From Candidatus Accumulibacter similis (GTDB lineage: Bacteria; Pseudomonadota; Gammaproteobacteria; Burkholderiales; Rhodocyclaceae), in contig CP054595.1 in NCBI GenBank assembly GCA_013347225.1, forward strand, positions 186,001-250,000: DNA of 64,000 bases, given 5' to 3'. Below the pieces are notes generated by a model. It was not told the origin of the DNA. It was given only the letters and a program-made list of their open reading frames with translations, and ran no database searches. Both the position numbers and the translations under genes were made by a program. Shown piece after piece: positions 29,789 to 38,734 of this stretch (its first letter is position 1; each line of letters starts with the position of its first letter).

Positions 29789-30736
29789 ATGACGAGCAGC
29801 ATTGCAGCGGCGGGCAAGCGGCCGACGGCCCGCTGCGGTCGTTTTGCCCCGTCGCCGACGGGTTGTCTCCATTTCGGCTCGCTGGTGGCCGCCGTTGGCA
29901 GCTTTCTTGATGCGCGCGCCAACGCCGGCAGGTGGTTGCTGCGCATCGAGGACATCGACCAGCATCGAACCGTCCCCGGTGCCGCGGGCGCCATTCTGCG
30001 CGCGCTGGCGGGACTGGCCTTCGAATGGGATGGCGAGGTCCTCTACCAGAGCCGACGCCTGGACGCCTATCGCGCCGCGTTGAGCCAGCTCCGTGACAGC
30101 GGTGATGTCTACCCGTGTACCTGCTCACGCCGCGAAATCGCCGCCTGCGCACCAGCGATGGGGGTAGATGGTGCTCTCGTCTACCCCGGCACCTGCCGCT
30201 CCGGCCTGCCGCCGGGACGCAGCGCGCGCTCCTGGCGGATGGTCGCGCCGGCACAGGAAATCTCGTTCGACGATCGGGTGCAGGGAACGCAGCGGCAGAA
30301 TCTGGCGACGGTCGTCGGCGATTTCGTCCTGCTGCGAGCCGACGGGCAGTTTGCCTACCAGCTCGCAGTGGTGGTCGACGACGCGGCGCAGGGCATCGAC
30401 TCGGTCGTCCGCGGCGCCGACCTGCTGGACTCGACACCTCGGCAGATCTGGCTTGCGCAGCGCCTGCAACTGCCCGTGCCCGCTTACGCGCACCTGCCGT
30501 TGGTGAGCAACGCAGCCGGCGAAAAGCTGTCGAAGCAGACCCGCGCCAAGGCAATCGACCCCGCTGCCGGCACCCCGCTGCTGGCGGCGGCACTCGAGTT
30601 TCTCGGCCATGTCGTGCCTGCCGACGTTCGCCATGCACCGCTGCCCGACTTCTGGCGCTGGGCCATCGCCAACTGGTCGATCAGCCGCGTACCGGCTCGG
30701 CGCAGCGTCATCGTCGGTCACCGCTTGCCGCCATAG
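29789..30736 (+). CDS. gluQ: Glutamyl-Q tRNA(Asp) synthetase
   Basis: 315 residues from the ATG at 29789, with AAAGG upstream. It is a truncated glutamyl-tRNA synthetase lacking the anticodon-binding domain. The class I HIGH-like motif is PSPTGCLHFGSL and the KMSKS-like motif is KLSKQTR. A zinc site of Cys residues (CTCSRREIAAC, then PGTC) is present. The enzyme attaches glutamate to queuosine 34 of tRNA-Asp. The end overlaps the convergent clsB-like gene by 19 bases. Confidence 0.93.
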   Translation: MTSSIAAAGKRPTARCGRFAPSPTGCLHFGSLVAAVGSFLDARANAGRWLLRIEDIDQHRTVPGAAGAILRALAGLAFEWDGEVLYQSRRLDAYRAALSQLRDSGDVYPCTCSRREIAACAPAMGVDGALVYPGTCRSGLPPGRSARSWRMVAPAQEISFDDRVQGTQRQNLATVVGDFVLLRADGQFAYQLAVVVDDAAQGIDSVVRGADLLDSTPRQIWLAQRLQLPVPAYAHLPLVSNAAGEKLSKQTRAKAIDPAAGTPLLAAALEFLGHVVPADVRHAPLPDFWRWAIANWSISRVPARRSVIVGHRLPP

Positions 30737-31878
30737 CCACTGATGCCGACAAAGATCCGCAGCAGGCCGTAGCTGGCCCGCCGCAGCAGGCGCGAGTACC
30801 AGGGCTGGCGCTGCCAGCTATCGGCCGGCAAGGCCAGCGCGCCGTCGCGCATCGCTGCCGCGAGGCTCTGTTCCAGGTCCTCGGCAAAGCCCCGGTCGAG
30901 GACGACGACGTTCGCTTCCCTCGCCAGTAGGAGACTGAAGGGATCTATGTTCGACGAGCCGACCGTTGCCCAGTGGTGATCGATGACCGCCACCTTGGCA
31001 TGCAGGAAGCTGCGCTGATACTCGAAGATCCTGATCCCGGCGGCGAGCAGGTTGCCATACAGCGCCTGCGTCGCGTAGTGCAGCAGTCGATACTCGACCA
31101 GTCCCTGCAGCAGGATCGTCACCCGCACGCCCCTGCCGGCGGCAGCCCGCAACGCTCGCCGGAAGCGCCGACCGGGCAGGAAATAGGCGTTGGCGAGAAC
31201 GATCTCCTCGCGCGCCGCACCGATCGCGTCGAGATAGGCCCGCTCGATGTCGCGCCGGTGACGCAGGTTGTCACGCACCAGGAAGGCTGCCGTCTGCTCG
31301 CCGCACGCGGCGCCGCTCGCTTCGACCAGCCGCGTCAGGCGGTAGCGGCGATTGAGCCTCGCCCAGAGGACGATCTCCCACAGGCGGCGCAGGGCCCGCT
31401 GGATCGGTACCAGCAAGGGGCCTTCGACGCGCACTGCGTAGTCGTAGCGCGGCGATGACCGGTGGGGCGAGTTGAAGTCGTCGATGACGTTGATGCCGCC
31501 GACGAAGGCGACCCGGCCATCGATCAGCGCGAGCTTGCGATGCAGTCGGCGCAGGCGATGACGTCGCAAGCGGAAACGGGCGATCTCGGGCCGGTAGACC
31601 AGCGCCTGCACCCCGGCAGCAAGCAGTCCGGGCTGGTGTTGCTCGGCAAATCCCGGCGCGCCAAAGCCATCGACCAGAACGCGCACGACGACACCGCGGC
31701 AGGCGGCTGCCGCCAAGGCAGCGGCAACGGCGCGCCCGGTCTGGTCATCCTCGAAGATGTAAGTCTCGAGGTGCACCTCGCGTTCTGCCTCGTCGATCGC
31801 CGCCAGCAGCGCCGGGAAATACTCGGCGCCGCTGTTGAGCAGCCGCAGACTGTTGCCGGGCAGGAATTCGGGCGCCAC
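30718..31878 (-). CDS. clsB: Phospholipase D-type cardiolipin synthase (ClsB-like)
   Basis: 386 residues from a GTG at 31878. Two HKD motifs are visible: HRKLALIDGRVAFVGG (about residue 115) and HAKVAVIDHHWATVGSSN (about 295). There is no N-terminal membrane helix, as in ClsB rather than ClsA. It would condense phospholipids to cardiolipin at the inner membrane. The region between the motifs (RYDYAVRVEGP, then ANAYFLPGRRF) agrees with the family. It is 61 bases downstream of the MscS gene on the same strand. Confidence 0.9.
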   Translation of the reverse strand: MAPEFLPGNSLRLLNSGAEYFPALLAAIDEAEREVHLETYIFEDDQTGRAVAAALAAAACRGVVVRVLVDGFGAPGFAEQHQPGLLAAGVQALVYRPEIARFRLRRHRLRRLHRKLALIDGRVAFVGGINVIDDFNSPHRSSPRYDYAVRVEGPLLVPIQRALRRLWEIVLWARLNRRYRLTRLVEASGAACGEQTAAFLVRDNLRHRRDIERAYLDAIGAAREEIVLANAYFLPGRRFRRALRAAAGRGVRVTILLQGLVEYRLLHYATQALYGNLLAAGIRIFEYQRSFLHAKVAVIDHHWATVGSSNIDPFSLLLAREANVVVLDRGFAEDLEQSLAAAMRDGALALPADSWQRQPWYSRLLRRASYGLLRIFVGISGYGGKR

Positions 31879-31939
31879 GCCTGACCCCGATCAGAGTGCG
31901 CCGGACGCGCGCGGCAGCCGGCGGCACGCGCCACCCAAG

Positions 31940-32761
31940 CTACTGCTGATTGACGAAAACCACCTGCGCCGGCATCGGTGCCGGAAAACCAGCGGCGCCG
32001 AGCGACTCGCGAATCGTCCGGTTGGTATCGAAATAGACCTGCCAGTAGTGGTCGGTGTGGCAATAAGGGCGCACCGCCAGAACCGGCCCGACGAGGTTCA
32101 GTTCCAGGATCTCGACATCGACTGCCGGAGCCTCCATGACGTTCGGAATCGCCGCAACCTTTTCCCGGAGCAGCGCCATCGCCGCGGTGTGATCGGCAGC
32201 GCCGGACAGCTGCGCCTTCAGGTCAACCCGGCGATAGGGATTGGCCGAATAGTTCTGGATCGTGTCGCCGAAGATCTTGCTGTTGCCGACCAGCGTCAGC
32301 ACGTTGTCGGGCGTGTTGATCGCCGACGTGAACAGGCCGACCTCCTTCACCGTACCGGTAATGCCACCGACGGTGACGAAATCGCCCACCTTGATCGGCC
32401 GCAGGATGATCAGGAAGACGCCGCCGGCGAAATTGCTGAGAAGTCCGGACCAGGCGAGGCCGATGGCGACACCGGCGGCAGCGAACAGGGCCGCGAAGGT
32501 GGTCGTCTGGATGCCGAAGTAGCCCAGAATGCCGACCACCAGCAAAATGTTCAGGGTGACGTTGATGACCGTCCCGAGGTAGCGCATGACGGTCGCGTCC
32601 ACCTTCTGTCGCTCGAGCGCGCTCTGCACCAGATGGCCGACCGTGCCGATCAGCCAGCGCCCGACGACCCAGAAGGCGATCGCGGCAAGGATCTTGATGC
32701 CCAGTTCCGAACCGTACTGCAACGCCAGTTCCTGCCAACGCGAAATGTCCTGACTCGTCAT
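31940..32761 (-). CDS. mscS: Small-conductance mechanosensitive channel
   Basis: 273 residues from the ATG at 32761. Three transmembrane helices: TM1 around LAAIAFWVVGRWLIGTV, TM2 INVTLNILLVVGILGYFGI, and the pore helix TM3 with AAAGVAIGLAWSGLLSNFAGGVFLI. The cytoplasmic beta domain (VGDFVTVGGITGTVKEVGLF) and alpha/beta cap follow. It opens under membrane tension in hypo-osmotic shock. Standard E. coli MscS length. An in-frame upstream extension is not credible. Confidence 0.93.
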   Translation of the reverse strand: MTSQDISRWQELALQYGSELGIKILAAIAFWVVGRWLIGTVGHLVQSALERQKVDATVMRYLGTVINVTLNILLVVGILGYFGIQTTTFAALFAAAGVAIGLAWSGLLSNFAGGVFLIILRPIKVGDFVTVGGITGTVKEVGLFTSAINTPDNVLTLVGNSKIFGDTIQNYSANPYRRVDLKAQLSGAADHTAAMALLREKVAAIPNVMEAPAVDVEILELNLVGPVLAVRPYCHTDHYWQVYFDTNRTIRESLGAAGFPAPMPAQVVFVNQQ

Positions 32762-33024
32762 CGATTTCCCCTGAGTGTTTGCGGAAGCGGCAGTTTCCCA
32801 TCCTTCGGCTGGCGCTGCAAGGCGGCGACCCGACGACCGCGTGGCAACCGCGGGACAGGCGGGTGAAAAAATCTCACCCGTCACCTGAGATTTTATCGTT
32901 TGCCGGCAGGCGGTCAGGCCCATACATTTCCCTCCAAGACTCGATCAGCGGCGCCCGACGGGCAGTGGTGAGACGGGTTCCGGGCACGCGAGGGCGAGCC
33001 CGTCGCAGGAACTGGAGAAGGAAA

Positions 33025-33159
33025 ATGTCAGAGAGCATCCCGTTGTTCGGCGCCGGTTTCACGATCGTCGTCATGGTCGCGTTCCTTGCCTCGCCGGCAA
33101 TCGGCATCGCGATCGACTGGCTCGCGCGTCACCGCCAGGGAAACACCGCCGCCAGATAG
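33025..33159 (+). CDS. 44-residue single-span membrane peptide
   Basis: ATG at 33025 with a strong Shine-Dalgarno, GGAGAAGGAA, ending three bases before it. The product is MSESIPLFGAGFTIVVMVAF, followed by LASPAIGIAIDWLARHRQGNTAAR. One hydrophobic helix (about 8-33) and a basic tail predict an inner-membrane peptide with the tail in the cytoplasm. I recognise no family. It is divergent from mscS, 263 bases away, and convergent with rarD. Confidence 0.6.
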   Translation: MSESIPLFGAGFTIVVMVAFLASPAIGIAIDWLARHRQGNTAAR

Positions 33160-33238
33160 CACCGGTCGATCTCCGCAGGAAAACCGGCTCGCGACCCGTC
33201 ACCCTTGCCGGCCTCGTGCAGGCGGTCGCCACTCCCGG

Positions 33239-34126
33239 TCATGGGGAATGGCGGTACTTCCCCCACGCACTCCAGCTGTAGACCAGCAGACCCAGCCAGA
33301 TCAGGCCGAAACTGAGCAAGCGGGTCGCCTGCATCGGCTCGCCAAAGAGCCAGACGGCGGTGACGAACTGCAGCGTCGGGTTGATGTACATGAGCATGCC
33401 GACCGTCGCCAGATCCAGACGCTGCGTCGCGGCCGCAAAAGACAGCAGCGGCAGGGCAGTGAGCACCCCGGAGGCAATCAGCAGGGCAGCGGTCAGCGGC
33501 GGGTGCCCGGACCAGACGGCGTGTCCCCGCTCCGCCTGCCAGATCGCGTAACCCACGCACAGCGGCAGCATTGCCATCGTCTCGAGCCAGAGCCCGGAGA
33601 CGACATCGATCGGCAGGCGCTTGCGGATCAGGCCGTAGGTGCCGAAGGTGGTCGCAAGAACCAGCGACACCCATGGCAGGCTGCCGAAAGCGACGATCTC
33701 GTTGCCGATCGCCGCCACGGCCAGCGCCACCGCCAGCCACTCCAGCCGATTGAGGCGCTCGTTGAGAACGGCCAGTCCAAGAGCGACATTGACCAGCGGC
33801 GTCAGAAAATAGCCGAGACTCGACGCGACAACCTGCTGCGCGCCGACCGCCCACAGGAAGACCAGCCAATTGGCGCCGATCAGCAGCGCCGCACCGCCCA
33901 GCAGCAGCAGATGGCTCCTGCTGCGCATGACGGCAACGACGCTCGACCACTGCCGGCGCACTGTCAGCAGACCGCCGACGAAGACGCAAGCCCAGACGGC
34001 GCGGTGGCTCAGGATGTCCATCGGCGGCACGTGCGAGAGCTGGTGGAAGAACAGCGGGAAGAATCCCCACATGCCATAGGCAACGAGACCGAAAGCGATG
34101 CCGGCGAGCTGCGTCTTGGCCTTCAC
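33239..34126 (-). CDS. rarD: RarD-type EamA permease
   Basis: 295 residues from a GTG at 34126, with AGAGGC directly before it. Ten predicted helices; the family signature is in the N-terminus IAFGLVAYGMWGFFPLFFH and ILSHRAVWACVFVGG. RarD is a DMT-superfamily member linked to chloramphenicol sensitivity in some bacteria; its natural substrate is unclear. It is 41 bases downstream of the di-haem peroxidase-like gene and could be co-transcribed. Confidence 0.88.
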   Translation of the reverse strand: MKAKTQLAGIAFGLVAYGMWGFFPLFFHQLSHVPPMDILSHRAVWACVFVGGLLTVRRQWSSVVAVMRSRSHLLLLGGAALLIGANWLVFLWAVGAQQVVASSLGYFLTPLVNVALGLAVLNERLNRLEWLAVALAVAAIGNEIVAFGSLPWVSLVLATTFGTYGLIRKRLPIDVVSGLWLETMAMLPLCVGYAIWQAERGHAVWSGHPPLTAALLIASGVLTALPLLSFAAATQRLDLATVGMLMYINPTLQFVTAVWLFGEPMQATRLLSFGLIWLGLLVYSWSAWGKYRHSP

Positions 34127-34167
34127 CGCCTCTGGCGCCAGTGCCTGGCTGCGCTCATCGACAGCGG

Positions 34168-35172
34168 CTACGGCACCTTCGGCGGCTCGAAACGCTCATG
34201 GCTGGTCAGCGTCTCGAGAAAGGCCAGCAATTGCGCGATCTCCTTGTCGGCAAGCTTGCGATCGACGAGCAGGCCGCTCTTGTTCGCATCGGCCTTGCCA
34301 CCCGAAGCCATGTAGCGGACCGCCGCATCGAGGCTGCCGACACTGCCGTCGTGGAAGTAGGGACCGGAGATCGCCACCGAGCGCAGCGACGGCGTCTTGA
34401 ACGCCGACAGATCCCTGGGATCCTTGGTCACGGCAAAGCGGCCGGGATCCGGGTTGGCCTTGCCGGCTTCGAGGCCGACGTTGTGGAACTGCCCGTCGCT
34501 GAAGAGCGGCGGCTTGTGGCAACCGGCGCAGCCCGCCTTGCCGTTGAACAACTCGTAGCCGGCTAGCGCATCGGCCGGGACGGCTGTCTTGTCACCGGCA
34601 GTGTAGCGATCCCATGGCGACTCGCCGCTGTTCAGCGTGCGCAGGAACGCAGCCAGCGCCTGCGCGGTGTTCTCGGCATTCGGCGCGACGCCAAATACCG
34701 CCTGGAACTCGGCCTGATACGCCGGCACAGCCGCAATCACAGCTGCCGCACGCGCCGGATCGGCACCAATCTGCGCCTTCCAGGCAGCCGTGACCTGCCC
34801 CTCCAGCGTCTTCGCCCGCCCATCCCAGTACCAGGACGTGTAATAGCCGGTGTTATAGACGCTCGGCGTATGCCGGGTATTCATGCCACCGCCCACCTTG
34901 CGCGACAGCGCGAGCCCATCGGTCCAGCCGAGATGGCGATAGTGGCAACCCTGGCAGGCCATGCTGCCATCACCGGACAGCCGCGGATCGAAGAACAGCT
35001 TCTTGCCCAGTGCCGCCTTCGCCGGCGTCGTCGGGTTGTCGGGCGGATCAGGCGGGGCGGGCAGCGCCGACGAACGCGCAGTGTCACCACCAGACTCGGG
35101 CGTGCCAACGCAACCGATTGCGGCAACGGCAATGGCAATGGCAACAAGCCAACGACGGGATCTCGCTTGCAT
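34168..35172 (-). CDS. Di-haem cytochrome c peroxidase/MauG-family lipoprotein
   Basis: 334 residues. The signal peptide ends in a lipobox-like AAIGC, so the protein is probably lipid-anchored in the periplasm. Two haem motifs, CQGCH (about residue 73) and CAGCH (about 215), define the family of di-haem peroxidases. PSVYNTGYYTSWYWDGRAKTLE and FKTPSLRSVAISGPYFHDGS are conserved around the active haem. It may reduce H2O2 with electrons from cytochrome c, or act as a MauG-type oxidant. Divergent from the pseudogene at 35458. Confidence 0.87.
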   Translation of the reverse strand: MQARSRRWLVAIAIAVAAIGCVGTPESGGDTARSSALPAPPDPPDNPTTPAKAALGKKLFFDPRLSGDGSMACQGCHYRHLGWTDGLALSRKVGGGMNTRHTPSVYNTGYYTSWYWDGRAKTLEGQVTAAWKAQIGADPARAAAVIAAVPAYQAEFQAVFGVAPNAENTAQALAAFLRTLNSGESPWDRYTAGDKTAVPADALAGYELFNGKAGCAGCHKPPLFSDGQFHNVGLEAGKANPDPGRFAVTKDPRDLSAFKTPSLRSVAISGPYFHDGSVGSLDAAVRYMASGGKADANKSGLLVDRKLADKEIAQLLAFLETLTSHERFEPPKVP

Positions 35173-35457
35173 GGTCTCTGCTCCCTGATGGTGAAATCCC
35201 GGCTAGGTTACCACCGCACGGGCACGCAGGGCAAAGACAGGCTGCGCGACTGTCGGGCTCATCCGCGCGAGCCCAAGGCGCGAGGTCACCAGCCATTCGA
35301 GATCGCTGCCGGACTGCCGTTAACGGTGACACGCAGCAGGAGCGACACTTCCGACCCGGCGACCGGGTCTACAAGTGGCTCCCCGCCCGGCTTGCCGATG
35401 CCATGCCCGGTCCAGAACCTGATCACTGAAAGAATTTCGCCGGGTCGAGCCCCCATC

Positions 35458-35896
35458 ATGAAACTGAAGCAGCTCTCACGCAAGCAATCGCTGCTCTGCT
35501 CGGCACTGCTCATCTGCGCCTTGCTGCTCGCTGGCAACCTCATCGTCTGGCGGAGCAGCAGCGCCCTGACGAGCGCCGCCGTCGGCGAGGCCAGCTTCTG
35601 CAAAGCCGGCGAGCACCGCACGCAGGCGCTGCAACTGCGTCCAAATGACCAGCGCAGCCTGCTTGCCGACATCAGCACCATGCAGACCGCGCTGCGCGCG
35701 ACAGTACGCTCGATCCGCAGCGGTGCGCAGGAAGTGCTGAACGCAGCCGCAGGACTCACAGCCGACGCCGTCCACGTGGTTGACGGTTCGCCCGCGCAGG
35801 GCGACGCCGCGTGTACAATGGACTGCCGGCAGCGCCAGCCGTCTCGAACAGCTGTCGCGCGACCTCGACCAGGTCGTCGGCAGGTTCGGCCAGTGA
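35458..35896 (+). pseudogene. Collapsed methyl-accepting chemotaxis protein gene
   Basis: The frame from the ATG at 35458 gives a membrane helix (LLCSALLICALLLAGNLIVW) and then ISTMQTALRATVRSIRSGAQEV, a chemoreceptor-like segment. It has no ligand domain, HAMP domain or signalling tip. From about 35813 the homology moves to another frame, which reads GSASRLEQLSRDLDQVVGRF and a Gln, then stops at 35896; that is a typical chemoreceptor C-terminus. So most of the gene (probably more than 1 kb) has been deleted and a frameshift added. The original-frame continuation to 35958 is spurious. An intact chemoreceptor is at 48563-50194. Confidence 0.7.
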
Positions 35897-35965
35897 GGTC
35901 ACGGCGACTCGACGCTGCGGGCATCGATTCCGCCCGGCCGGCGGCAGCAGTGGAATAGCGAGCAG

Positions 35966-36751
35966 ATGAGGGCATCGACGGTGGCCGCTGGCGAGGTCGC
36001 GCTGCAGAATCTCTGGTCGGCGGTACACCGCGACTGCAGCCTCGCCCGTCAATGGCACTTCAGCAACCTGGCGGCGCATGCGCAACGCTACCTCGCGGAT
36101 CTGCAACTTCTCGCCGCGCTGGCGCCCGTCGGCGCCCTCCTTGACGTCGGTTCGGCACCGTGCCACATGACCGCTCTGCTGCAGGATTCGGGCTACCCGG
36201 TGATCGGCGTCGACATCGCGCCGCAGCGGGTCGCCCGTCTGATCGACGATCTGCACCTCGACGTACGCCAGTGCGACATCGAACGCAGCCCCCTGCCTTT
36301 CCCCGATGAGCACTTCAGTGGGGCGCTGCTTTGCGATACCTTCGAACATCTGCGCATCGACCCGGCCTTCGTCCTGTCGGAAATCTGCCGCGTCCTGAAG
36401 CACGGTGGCTTCCTCCTGCTGACGACGCCGAACGTCTATTCGCTGCCGAGCCTCGCCCGTTTCGTTCTCGGCCGCAGCATCGCCGATCCGCTGACCGAGT
36501 TCGGCAAGCTGCGCCGCCTCGGACACATGGGCCATGTGCGCGAGTACTCGTGCGCCGAAGTCAGGCGTTTCGTCATGGCATCCGGCTTCAGCCTGGAGTC
36601 GGTCGGCTATCGCCACGATGACCGGCAGCGATGCTGGCGCGACAGAATCCTGCGGCTGGCGTACCGGATGGCACCGCGATGCTTCCAGCGCGACATCGTC
36701 ATCGTCGCCCGCAAGCGCGACCGGGGACCACTCCTGCAACCCCTGCCGTGA
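35966..36751 (+). CDS. Class I SAM-dependent methyltransferase
   Basis: 261 residues. The Rossmann motif I is GALLDVGSAPCHMTALL, motif II is VIGVDIAPQR, and DTFEHL with LKHGGFLLLTTPN forms the later motifs typical of the UbiG/Methyltransf_11 group. Substrate unknown; the extended C-terminus (RLAYRMAPRCFQRDIVIVARK) is seen in lipid- or glycan-modifying enzymes, but that is a weak hint. It follows the broken chemoreceptor by 69 bases. Confidence 0.82.
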   Translation: MRASTVAAGEVALQNLWSAVHRDCSLARQWHFSNLAAHAQRYLADLQLLAALAPVGALLDVGSAPCHMTALLQDSGYPVIGVDIAPQRVARLIDDLHLDVRQCDIERSPLPFPDEHFSGALLCDTFEHLRIDPAFVLSEICRVLKHGGFLLLTTPNVYSLPSLARFVLGRSIADPLTEFGKLRRLGHMGHVREYSCAEVRRFVMASGFSLESVGYRHDDRQRCWRDRILRLAYRMAPRCFQRDIVIVARKRDRGPLLQPLP

Positions 36752-36805
36752 CCTTGCTTGAGCCCCCAAGCGGCCCGCCGCCTCGGCCTCCGGCCAGCGC
36801 CCACA

Positions 36806-36835
36806 TTGACTGCTGGCGCTGGCCGCCCATATACT
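36806..36835 (+). promoter_or_regulatory. Sigma-70 promoter of pyruvate kinase
   Basis: -35 TTGACT (36806-36811) and -10 TATACT (36830-36835) with an 18-base spacer, each one mismatch from consensus. The pyk start is about 112 bases downstream, so a leader of roughly 105 bases is expected. That leader contains a GC-rich inverted repeat, CCGGCCGGACGGCCGG (36907-36922), of unknown role. Confidence 0.6.
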
Positions 36836-36947
36836 CGCGCGTTTTTGTCGCGTTTCAGCATGGAACACTGCCCTGAGGCTGGCCGTCAACACGGCTGCAG
36901 GGTGCCGGCCGGACGGCCGGTGGCTTGAAACGAGCAAGGAGTAGTTG

Positions 36948-38360
36948 ATGCGCCGAACCAAGATCGTGGCAACCATCGGCCCCGCCACCGCCGACACCGA
37001 GTCGCTGCGGCAGCTCCTCGAAGCCGGCGTCGATGTGGTGCGTCTGAACGCGGCACACGCCGACATGGAAACGCACAGCGCCAACGTCCGCCGGGTGCGC
37101 GAACTGTCGCAGGTGCTCGGGCGCAGCATCGGCACCCTCGTTGACCTGCCCGGCCCGAAAATCCGCTCGGGCGTCATCGCCGCCGGCGAAGTCGAACTGG
37201 CAAATGGCCAGGAATTCATTCTCAGCGGCAGCGACGACGGCCGCGGCGATGAGCGACATGTGGCAACCACCCTCTCCGATCTGGCGCAATGGGCCTGCCC
37301 GGGCGACGACGTCTACCTCGCCGACGGCGCCATCGTGCTGCGGGTACTGCAGTCGCTGGGCGACGACGTGCGCACCGAGGTCGTGCGCGGCGGCACTCTG
37401 CGCTCGCGCAAGGGCATGCACCTGCCACGCGCCGAGGCACACGTCGAGCCCTTCACCGAGCGCGACGCTCTGGCCCTCGATATGGCGATCGCCGCCAAGG
37501 TGGATTTCATCGGCCTCTCTTTCGTTCGCCGTGCCGAAGACGTCGAGCGGGTACGGGCAATGCTCCCAAAGCGGGGCATTCGTCCGGCGCTGGTGCCGAA
37601 GATCGAGACGGCAGCCGCCATCGACAACCTCGACGGGATCGTCAAGGCAGCCGACGCGGTGATGGTTGCACGTGGCGATCTCGGCATCCAGATGCCGGCC
37701 CGCAGCGTGCCGCTGCTGCAGAAGGAGATCATCCGCCACTGCAACCTGGCAGGGAAACCGGTGATCACCGCGACGCAGATGCTCGAGTCGATGACCCGCT
37801 CGCCATTGCCGACCCGTGCCGAGGTCAACGACGTCGCCAACGCCGTCCTCGACGGCACCGATGCCCTGATGCTTTCCGAGGAGACCGCCGTCGGCCTCTA
37901 CCCGAGCCAGGCGGTGCGCATGATGAGCGAAGTCGCCGAGTCCGCCGAGGGCTGGCCGCGGCTGCGCGTGGCGCCGGAGGCGAGCGGCGCCGACGGCGAC
38001 CGCGTCGCCTGGGCAGTGGCACACGCTGCCGTGCAGGCGGCCGAGGAACTCGGTGTCGCGGCGATCCTGTGCCCGACCCGCAGCGGACAGACGGCGCATC
38101 GCGTCGCCGCCTTCCGGCCGAAGGTACCGATCGCCGGCATCTCGACCAGCAGCCAGGTGCTCGGCGACCTGTCGCTGGTCTGGGGTGTCCGGCCGCTCGT
38201 CGTGCCGGCGAACGCCGACCCTGGCGAGCAGTTGCGACTCGCCGTCGCCGCCGCCCGCAGCGCCGGCCTGGTACGTGAGGGCGACCTGCTGGCCTTCGTT
38301 TTCGGCTCCGCCGGGCCACGCGCCGGCAGCACGGACAGCGTTCGCATCGTGCGCGTGTGA
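36948..38360 (+). CDS. pyk: Pyruvate kinase, K+-independent signature
   Basis: 470 residues from the ATG at 36948, with AAGGAGT upstream. Catalytic motifs are PKIETAAAIDNLDGI, MVARGDLGIQMP (ADP/Mg site) and VITATQMLESM. It converts PEP and ADP to pyruvate and ATP. The usual RLNFSHG is RLNAAHA here, and DTKGPEIR is DLPGPKIR. Thus Lys71 replaces the Glu (rabbit Glu117) and Leu67 the Thr (Thr113) of K+-dependent enzymes. That pattern is known for K+-independent pyruvate kinases. The C-terminal allosteric domain is complete. Confidence 0.93.
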   Translation: MRRTKIVATIGPATADTESLRQLLEAGVDVVRLNAAHADMETHSANVRRVRELSQVLGRSIGTLVDLPGPKIRSGVIAAGEVELANGQEFILSGSDDGRGDERHVATTLSDLAQWACPGDDVYLADGAIVLRVLQSLGDDVRTEVVRGGTLRSRKGMHLPRAEAHVEPFTERDALALDMAIAAKVDFIGLSFVRRAEDVERVRAMLPKRGIRPALVPKIETAAAIDNLDGIVKAADAVMVARGDLGIQMPARSVPLLQKEIIRHCNLAGKPVITATQMLESMTRSPLPTRAEVNDVANAVLDGTDALMLSEETAVGLYPSQAVRMMSEVAESAEGWPRLRVAPEASGADGDRVAWAVAHAAVQAAEELGVAAILCPTRSGQTAHRVAAFRPKVPIAGISTSSQVLGDLSLVWGVRPLVVPANADPGEQLRLAVAAARSAGLVREGDLLAFVFGSAGPRAGSTDSVRIVRV

Positions 38361-38417
38361 AGCAGCGCGCTCCCGGCCGGCGTGTCCCGCGCCGGTCGGC
38401 GTTCCGGAGGACTCTCG

Positions 38418-38723
38418 ATGAAATCGCCAGCGGCTCTTCTCACCCTGACCCTGCTGACCAGCAGCCTGTTCGCCCAGACGGAGGACCCGGAACGGGCGCG
38501 CAATCTGGCTGCCACCTGTGCCAACTGCCACGGAACCGACGGCCGACCGGTCGCCGGTTCCGGGATCGACCCCCTGGCGGGTATCGAGAAGCGCCTCAGC
38601 CTGCAGAAACTGGCCGATTTCAAGAGCGGCCTGCGGCCCGGTACGATCATGCCGCAGATCGCCAAAGGCTACACTGACGAGCAGCTCGAACTGATCGCCG
38701 CCTACTTTGCGGCGCAGAAGTAG
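38418..38723 (+). CDS. fccA: Monohaem cytochrome c, probable FccA-type sulfide dehydrogenase subunit
   Basis: 101 residues from the ATG at 38418, with GGAGG upstream. Signal peptide KSPAALLTLTLLTSSLFA, then CANCHGTDGRP as haem motif and a Met ligand in PGTIMPQIAKGY. FccA subunits are often di-haem, but small monohaem forms exist. The 11-base gap to the FAD protein suggests the two form flavocytochrome c. Could also serve as a general cytochrome for that flavoprotein. Confidence 0.8.
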   Translation: MKSPAALLTLTLLTSSLFAQTEDPERARNLAATCANCHGTDGRPVAGSGIDPLAGIEKRLSLQKLADFKSGLRPGTIMPQIAKGYTDEQLELIAAYFAAQK

Positions 38724-38734
38724 GAAACGACGAC

